Assembly (NCBI GenBank): GCA_040954595.2
Contig: CM082590.2
Coordinates: 6,200,001-6,264,000, forward strand
Direction of reading: 5' to 3'
Length of the DNA: 64,000 nt
Source of the DNA: Balanoglossus misakiensis
Taxonomy: Eukaryota > Hemichordata
The notes under the pieces were generated by a model. That model was not told the origin of the DNA, made no database searches, and saw nothing but the letters and a program-made list of their open reading frames with translations. Below, in pieces: positions 56,640 to 64,000 of the stretch; within the stretch, counting starts at the first letter, position 1, and each line of letters starts with the position of its first letter. The position numbers and the translations under genes were made by a program.

Positions 56640-56920
56640 GATGTAGACAAGAAGTTATAAAAGTATAATTATGAAACAAAATGTTAGTGAACAATAGGCT
56701 TTACAATATAGAAAACAGGGTGTCATAGGTAAAAATTTATGAATGTAAGAAAACATGTTGTTTAATGCTTGTTATTTTCAGAATGTGTTAAGAACATGAT
56801 GGGATACTCCATACATGTTTTTTAAAGTTGTTACAAGAAGAGTAATGCCAATAGGTATTGAGTCAAAATAGGCGATTCATAAATCTGACAATGACATTTT
56901 TGTTATATTGGAATATATGT
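56640..56920. repeat. Three-copy repeat, copy A2 (inverted)
   Basis: Reverse complement of the first half of A1: GTAGACAAGAAGTTATAAAA, then GAACATGATGGGATACTCCA. A1 and A2 form a hairpin-capable arrangement with a ~330-bp centre. Confidence 0.85.
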
Positions 56921-57279
56921 TTGCAAAGTTGGTTTAAACACTTAGAATCATCCGATTTTAAAACTGTTTCATATGTATTATAAAGAACAATATGTATTTA
57001 AAATAGTGTTAAAGTGTGAACTTCATTGCTGAATAAATAAGAAACCAGAGTGGTACAAACAATGTCAATTTTGGGTGATAATATATGCTGTTAAAGTGGT
57101 CAAACAGCATTGTGTACTTTGTCGATTGACAGCGCCTTTCTTGGAACAATGCGGTTTTCTTATCGTTAACACTATCAATTTGATTCTTCAATCTGTTATG
57201 TAGTTTTTAATACCCTTTTCAAAACAGAAAATGTTTTTTAAATTGGACGATGCTAGGTGTTTAAAGCAACTTTGCAAAC

Positions 57280-57850
57280 ACATGGCAATATAACAAAAAT
57301 GTCATTGCGAGATATATGAATTACCTATTTTGACTCAATAGCTACTGGCATTGCTGTACATGTAACAACTTTAAAAAATGTATGGAGTATCCCATCATGT
57401 TCTTTACACACTCTGAAAATAACAAGCTTTAAACAACATGTTTTCTTACTTTCCAAAATTTTAACCTATGACACCCTGTTGTCTACAGTGTAAAGCCTAT
57501 GGGGCACTGACATTATTTTTCATAATTACAGTTTTATAACTTCTTGTCTGCATTTTTTTTTAAATAATGTACTATAGCATAGAGAATTCAAATGTCTATA
57601 CATCCTGAAAAAAACAGTACTCAAGCTACTTTCATTGTACAAATCAGGATAGGTCACAAATATTATAATTTGTCCTATTCTTTAACATGCATAAAAACAA
57701 AAGAATCACTTAAACATCACTTTATTTTTAGCAAACCTATTAATTTATTCTTAAAGAGACCAACTCGGGTCTTTAATATGTTTTAGAGCAGTAATTGACG
57801 ATTCAAAACACGTTACACCTTAAAGATCGGCCCACTCTAAGTGAGTCAGA
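57280..57850. repeat. Three-copy repeat, copy A3 (forward)
   Basis: Same order as A1, from TGGCAATATAACAAAAATGT to GGCCCACTCTAAGTGAG, with many point differences. A2 and A3 form a second inverted pair. Confidence 0.85.
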
Positions 57851-57899
57851 AGTGATGTAAACTTAACCTAAAAAAACTGAGGATTTTGCCTGTCGCCAA

Positions 57900-58285
57900 A
57901 TTCCCTAAGTACATAACCCTACACACGAAAAAAAGACCATAACAAATTGTAATCCTTGGCTCCCTGATTTCAATTCTACGATTTTTGAAAAACGGTTTCA
58001 GCGGTTAGAGAGCTAAGATTCTTAGCTTTAAAACCATATATTGGATTGTTAGATAATTGTTAGAATAAGCATAAGATGAAGCCTTTTATAAAAAGTATTT
58101 GTCTGCAATTGGCCGAAACCCGGAAGTGAGTGCAAAATACGATCGTAACAAATTGTAATCGTTGGCTCTCTGATTTTATTTCTATGGATTTTGGAAAACG
58201 GTTTTCAGGGTTAGAGAGACCAGAATCTGAGCTTAAAACCATATATTGGATTGTAAGATATTCGTTAGAATAAGCATAAAACAAA
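57900..58285. repeat. Tandem repeat, ~200-bp period, two units
   Basis: AACAAATTGTAATC(C/G)TTGGCTC recurs at ~57938 and ~58147. Both units end AAAACCATATATTGGATTGT, then TTAGAATAAGCATAA. Confidence 0.85.
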
Positions 58286-58289
58286 CCGT

Positions 58290-60230
58290 TTTTCGCCGAG
58301 TTTTCAACATAAAACTTGTTCCCAAAAACTTATTCCTTTGTTTTTATACATGTTAAGTCATGGGAGTTATTTCAGTCTATTTTGCAGCATTATTTGAAAT
58401 AATTAATGGTGTCCAATCTTTATAATGTAAACTTTTTAATTTTCTATAACATCTCATAATGGTAATGCTTAAAATAAAAAAATAATCTTAAAAAAGCAAA
58501 GTGTATATTTAAAAAAAATTCAGGATACAGTTAAGTTCGGGTGCACCACATACATGACAATAATTGGACAACTTCCCATCCACCGATTTCAAAAGTGTAA
58601 CCTGTTTTTAAAAGAACATTTTCATATCTACAACATATTGAACAATCAAAGTGAAAGCTTTAGAAATAAACAAACTGATGTGCTCCGAACAAAACAATTC
58701 ACCTTTGGTATGTTTTTGTAACCTACAACTCACACACTTAGCGACCTTCAATTTTAAAACTGAAAATAGTTTTGAAATCTGTTATGTCAACTTTATTAAA
58801 TATGTGGGTTTGACAGGTGTATGTTTAATAACAATGAAATGGCAACAATTTAGAAAAGTCGCATTTTCGCCCATAGACAATACACAGGTAACATCAAAGT
58901 GGTCCCCAACACAGGTGTTTTTGAATAATTTTCCTAAATCTTGATGAATTTTAAAAAATTTAGTTTAAAAAAAATCAGCATCAAAAATATTACAAACGCG
59001 CCAAAGGTTTTTCAAAATTCGGTGAAATAACGATTTTTATGCCAAAAATCATGCTTGTGAAGATTTTGTTTTTTTTTCTGATGCAGCCAGTTCACATTAA
59101 GTATAAGAATTTTCCGAGCAAAGGTGATGTGAGGTGTTGTATTTGATTGACTGACCGCACATTCAGGACGCGTCACAACAACCACGCCTATTCGTTTACA
59201 CACAGCAAACATGCAAACAGCAGACAGCTATCAAATCCTGTCTGGATGATTAAAGATAGTATTCGGTCATACAAAATAAACAGGTCAACACTATCACGAC
59301 CACCATCCTCCAATACAACCATAGACCCTAGAGTCTTTGATACAATCAAGCAAAACAAAATTGCATTGATTAATTGCAGGTAGAGAAAATCTTCTAAATA
59401 ATTTAATTAGAACTGAGCAAGAAAAGAACATGAACAGAAGACAAAATTGCAGCAAGGATAAAACATACTAGAATATGTTAAAGTAAATATTTAATCCCCT
59501 TTTGGTCAGTTATTAATGCTTCACAGCGCAGTGTCCGTCTCTAAAATTAAATAATTTTGGAAAGGAAGTGGGTAGGCCCTACGTGAATTGTTTGCTGGTG
59601 CCAGGAGTTGTTAGAATAAAACGAGAATGTTTTTTCTTAATTATCATGGCCCCTCCAATGATGTTTGTGAATGCTGCCTTAAACCAAAATAGCCTACAAT
59701 AAAGCCAAACGTTGCAATTTACATGTCAGATGGTTAATAAAATATTTCCAGCATGAGTGTGTTCACCCTGCCTGACTTATATGTATTAGCTACTTACACC
59801 AAGATTTTCTGATGTGCAGTCAATGTGGCCTCTGTTTATATCAACAACTGATTATATTCTTATATTCCGCCACAGATATAAAAATGTCAAGCTTAGAATG
59901 TAAGCGTAGTAAGCTGTTATTTTAAATGTATTAGAAATGTTGAATGATATCATGCATTGAAAAACAATTCTGAGAAATGGATAAAATGGAATGGTGATAA
60001 CATATTTCTGTTCCAACCGGTACCAGTGGCTGCGCTGGATCGCAGCCAGGTCATTGGTACAGTGGACAATCAGATGGACTTTGTAATTAGAGACAGAGTC
60101 GTCAATAGTTGAAATAATTAGTTATTCCACACTGGACATTCTGTTAGGTCTGTCCGGAGTGATTGACGTCATTTTTTATCAGTTGAACTAAAAAATTAAC
60201 CAATAAACAGCTTTGCACATTAACACACCC
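58290..60230. other. Intergenic, no gene recognised
   Basis: AT-rich; short ORFs on both strands lack recognisable domains. A small GC-rich hairpin (GGCTGCGCTGGATCGCAGCC) is at ~60028. Confidence 0.4.
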
Positions 60231-60342
60231 AGTCATTCTCATCTACCCACACCGGTTGTCGACATTATTCGACTGGCCGTGAGCTGCATGAGATGTGGTG
60301 CTGTGTGACCGTGTAGAAACGTTCCGCCATTTGTTGTGACAG
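60230..60342 (+). other. Possible non-coding 5' exon and promoter of a gene beyond the window
   Basis: A locally GC-richer stretch with AACCAAT about 30 bases upstream ends GTTGTGACAG followed by GTAAGATT, a good donor. No ATG-initiated frame of note. Speculative: no downstream exon was found. Confidence 0.15.
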
Positions 60343-60344
60343 GT

Positions 60345-63300
60345 AAGATTGTATTTCTCTATTGCTACTAACTCTGCTTTATATGTCTGCTGTAAGACTT
60401 AGTCAGAACAAGAGAGCGTTATATATTTTAGACATGCAATGCTTTATCAATGTGAAGAAACAAACTTCACGGTACTAATGCACGCTAATCGTACAGTGGC
60501 ATAGCTGGATGCCGCACCATGGTTACCATGGCCGTGTACGAGCGTTTAAGCAACATGCATACGCGTCTGCTACTATATGTGGCTAGCGCTGCGATAGGAT
60601 AATACCAATCAGACGCGACCATTTTATTGTGGGGATGTAATATAGAGGTATTGCTGATTTTGACATCGCCCACACGTGTTTAGTAAATTTCTCTTCCATG
60701 ATCACATTCACATTTGAAAAGATACAATATGTAAACGAATTGTTACCTTTTAAGCAATGAATGACCTGCTAAGACAAATCCAAATTTCAGAGTATCTAGA
60801 AAATTATCTACAGGAAGAATGCCATTAAACTAAACATATTTAGAAGCCCCCTACCAAATTTTAAGCCTAGTATTGTGATTACAGATTGTATAAAGTTGGA
60901 GGGTTGAAATATAGCGTTGATCTTTACTAGTTATTGAAATAAGCACATGGACCGGTGTGCATGGATTTACAAAGTTGATCAGACACTGTCGTTATTATCG
61001 TAAAGGTTGACCCCGTGAATTGACCAAAATTAAGTTGATCAAATACCTTTGTTGTCTCGACAGATATTTATTTGCCAATTCCATTCTTCTTGTCAAACTT
61101 CTTCAATCTGCTCTACACAATGATCCTACGTAAGGTGTCTTGATCATATTCAGCCACTAAACATGTAAACATAAACGTGGCAGAGATCTTATTTTTCTCC
61201 AGATTTGTTTTTAAACAGAAATAGTGTTCAAAAAATATACACGCGCGTTAAATATATACCACTACTTTCCAATGATAGGTGCAAGTATATAAACTGCCAA
61301 ACAAGCATTTAGAGAGAAAGAGTTTTGTTGCTAATTTTACGATTGAAAATTAATATGGTCCCTGATATTTCTCGACCAGGGTTAACATTAAAAAGGGTTT
61401 GTTCGCCTGTATGTACAATATAACATGATGTTTAAGCAATAAATATATTACATGTAAAATCATCATGTAAAATAGCAGTTTTGCCTCCTAAGCCAATGAT
61501 TAGTGTAAGTATGGACTACCCAGCAACCATTTTAAGAGAAAGGGATTTGTTGTTGATTTTAAGATTTGAAGTTTAACTTGCCCTGATAATTACCGACCAT
61601 GGGTTAACTTAAAAAAAGTTTGTTCACCTATATGTACAATAGTACAGGATGATTCTTAATACTAGTACTTAATGTGGGTTGTTGTCTCCAATCCACAATG
61701 ACACGTACGATTCTCCTTTTCAATGAAGTGATCTCACTTAAGCCCACGAATTATCATCTGAGTGATAAACAGTTTGACGTATAAGCTTAATTAATTAGGT
61801 GACACTCGTTGAATGTACCTGTTCATGATAACATTGATATAGAATCAAAGCTTAGATACTGTGTGTGGACGTTAAACTATAAGGCAAACACACCTTCAGT
61901 CACTCAAGGTGACCTGACCGACATATTGTCGAGATATCTCTACTAAGTAGGTCGTACTATGTTCTGCTGCTGTACCAGAGAATCAACGAAATTGTGATAA
62001 ATAATCGGAATATCGTACTGTAACGTTTTGACTAAATCCTGTTGTTTCTAGCGATGAAATTGAAATAAATTAGGAACCAAATAACACGTGTTCAAAAATG
62101 GCCACCAATCTTTGTATCAACTCCTTAGAAATGAAAACAAGATGGTGAATACCCAGTTTTCTATGTATAAAAAACTCCCCACTCACTGTAATACAAAAAC
62201 TATAATGTACGTTCAGTAAATTTAAAGTATTGTCGTTTCTTTTGTTTGTAGATTTTTGGATTCACCTTTGTATGTATAATAATAAAGGAGTCACCACGCT
62301 TGTTTTTAAAATTCAGAGCCATGAATTTAGTCGATAATAAAAGAAAACTGCTGACTCAGCATTGTTCACCAATGGTTTGTGTATTGGCAAAATATTTAAC
62401 GAAGTTTATCTCAAAATGAAGTGCGGTGACCATACGATTTTATTTGACCATTGAATTTATTTTACTTGATTGAGCTTTGTGTAAAATTTCATGTAAACGA
62501 CAATAGTAGAAGTATGTTTTCTAGCAATTATCAATTTAATCCTATGGAGAAAAGCCGAATGCGCACATTTTCTAGTTTATGTTCTGCGCGTACACCCTTA
62601 AAGGCTTGGGGGATACAACCTGACTGAAAATATGTCCCCGAAGAGCATACTACCTTAAGGAGCTGGTGCAAAGAAAGCCCTAACCCTAACACTATTCTTT
62701 GATGCAATTTGAAATTTCGTTATCTATTATTATGAATATTTCCACGTCCTTCTGTTTATTATATTTTTAAACTGTGTTATTTCCTATAGCGTTTACACAA
62801 AAATCATGAGAATGTTACCTCTATCTGAATCTGTTTCTGAATTGTTAAAGTAATTTTCAATGTTGTTTCTTAACTTGAAATGACGTCTTTAGTAAAATGG
62901 TATGTTTGCGCGGTTTTTATTATTCTGCCCTATATCCAGAACACGTTGGGTCACTTGAGGTCATCCGTTGAGCAACATGCTGAATGCCATTTGGAGCTAT
63001 CTGTTCAACTGTAAGCATGGGAATCGCTTGGAACATCCAGCGAATCGATTGTTTAAACAATTAGTGACTGTTCCGTGGTGCCTTGTAAGGAAGCGATCTG
63101 AAATCCCTGACCAAAATTAGACATACACGTCAGACATAAGCAGATATTTGCAATTCAGCATTTCAAGAAAAACGGCTTGTCAATGTTTGTAACGTGTATC
63201 TATCGTCGCAATGATTTTCTATTGGTATTTTAGATGTAACGATTTTAAAGTAGTAAATTATATTATGCCAGATCAAACAAATTAAGTAAATCTAAAAAGT

Positions 63301-64000
63301 ATAAGACCATTTAGACTATTTGATGAACATTTACCATTTTGCATAGCAATGTGTCATGTGAGAAACCTTTAGGAAAACCTAACTGTGAATCACTTACAAC
63401 TTGTCTGAAGAACCCATGCAAATTCTTATGTACATGTTCCTTGGTAATTTTGAGAGGATAGGGGAACACACACAAGCCTGGAATTTCCAATATGTTGTTT
63501 GGACCGAGACTCTCAACAAATAGAAATTGTTCTTTTATATTTGACTGCAATCTTTTTATATGTACTTTATAGCACGGCTTCAGATTCTTCGTGCAATACT
63601 TATACGTGGGTGTCTAGAGTTCAAAAATGAAATATATAAGTATATATAAAAGTTAGTGGAGCTGGGCGCTATGTTTCAGGTAGTATTTAGTTGGGGCAGG
63701 ATTCATATTAGTTGTTTGTCCTGGCCTGCAGTCGTCTGAGTTTTAATCATTAACGCTGTCCACTGACTTGTTACTTATGAAGTTCCACACTGCATGCTGG
63801 TCTCTAGGTTCCTGCCGTTAACATATCAGATCTAAACATCAACTGCGCATGGGCATACCACCGTGACTCCTTCACCTCCCGAGGGACTCAAGCCATTCCT
63901 TTATTCCAAAACTGATCAATATTTACTGTTGTACAATGACATTAATTTAGTCTTTTTTGTTGGATTGTTAGTGGGGCATTTTGAAGATAAAGGTAGACCC
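60345..64000. other. No gene recognised to the window end
   Basis: AT-rich, with one diverged tandem repeat at 61269-61650 (CCAATGAT starts at 61269 and 61493). No splice-consistent coding segment, RNA gene or complete mobile element seen. Confidence 0.4.
61269..61650. repeat. Diverged two-unit tandem repeat, ~224-bp period
   Basis: Shared blocks: CCAATGAT, GAGAAAG(A/G)G.TTTGTTG, GGGTTAAC and TATGTACAATA. Confidence 0.7.

Noticed and set aside
60010-60056. GC-rich hairpin as a possible tRNA
   Set aside because: Stem spacing, lack of a T-loop GTTCRA box and absence of an anticodon arm do not fit a cloverleaf.

Overview
This is AT-rich, intron-rich, repeat-dense animal nuclear DNA. Exons are short with GT/AG introns, the coding families are multi-exon and animal-type, and non-LTR retrotransposon and MITE-like elements are abundant. 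A marine invertebrate fits best. A hemichordate, cephalochordate, echinoderm or lophotrochozoan cannot be told apart from the sequence alone. No tRNA, rRNA or CRISPR structure was seen. All three convincing gene models are on the + strand.

Layout. (1) 1-5382: 3' part of a first ROCO-type gene (copy 1), namely one short ankyrin-repeat exon and one giant LRR-Roc-COR exon. (2) 5383-13400: its 3' flank and a repeat-rich stretch with poly-G-bearing TTAA elements. A 1.8-kb block here is tandemly duplicated. (3) 13409-17517: a six-exon gene that can be assembled completely by splice sites and phase. It encodes a ~332-residue secreted and probably GPI-anchored protein with two copies of a ~135-residue four-cysteine domain that I do not recognise. 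(4) 17518-30056: no gene recognised, only palindromic elements and a mosaic of dispersed and tandem repeats. (5) 30057-48889: a second, apparently complete ROCO gene (copy 2). It has a short first exon, three exons that each encode exactly one 33-residue ankyrin repeat, a half-repeat exon and a giant LRR-Roc-COR exon. Predicted length is 1193 residues. Intron 1 holds a long palindrome and a 5'-truncated LINE with an in-frame stop. (6) 48890-55930: the duplicated copy of region 2, plus the signal-peptide exon of the GPI-anchored gene without its domain exons. (7) 55930-64000: an inverted/direct three-copy repeat, other tandem repeats, and otherwise unassigned DNA.

The window is therefore built on a large segmental duplication. 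Positions ~1-14130 correspond to ~44312-55930. The duplicated unit carried the end of the ROCO gene, its flank and the start of the membrane-protein gene. The two giant exons are nearly identical through the Roc-COR core but differ more at the two ends. No kinase domain follows COR in either copy, so these proteins probably act as ankyrin-scaffolded GTPase switches rather than LRRK-type kinases. Their pathway cannot be read from the sequence.
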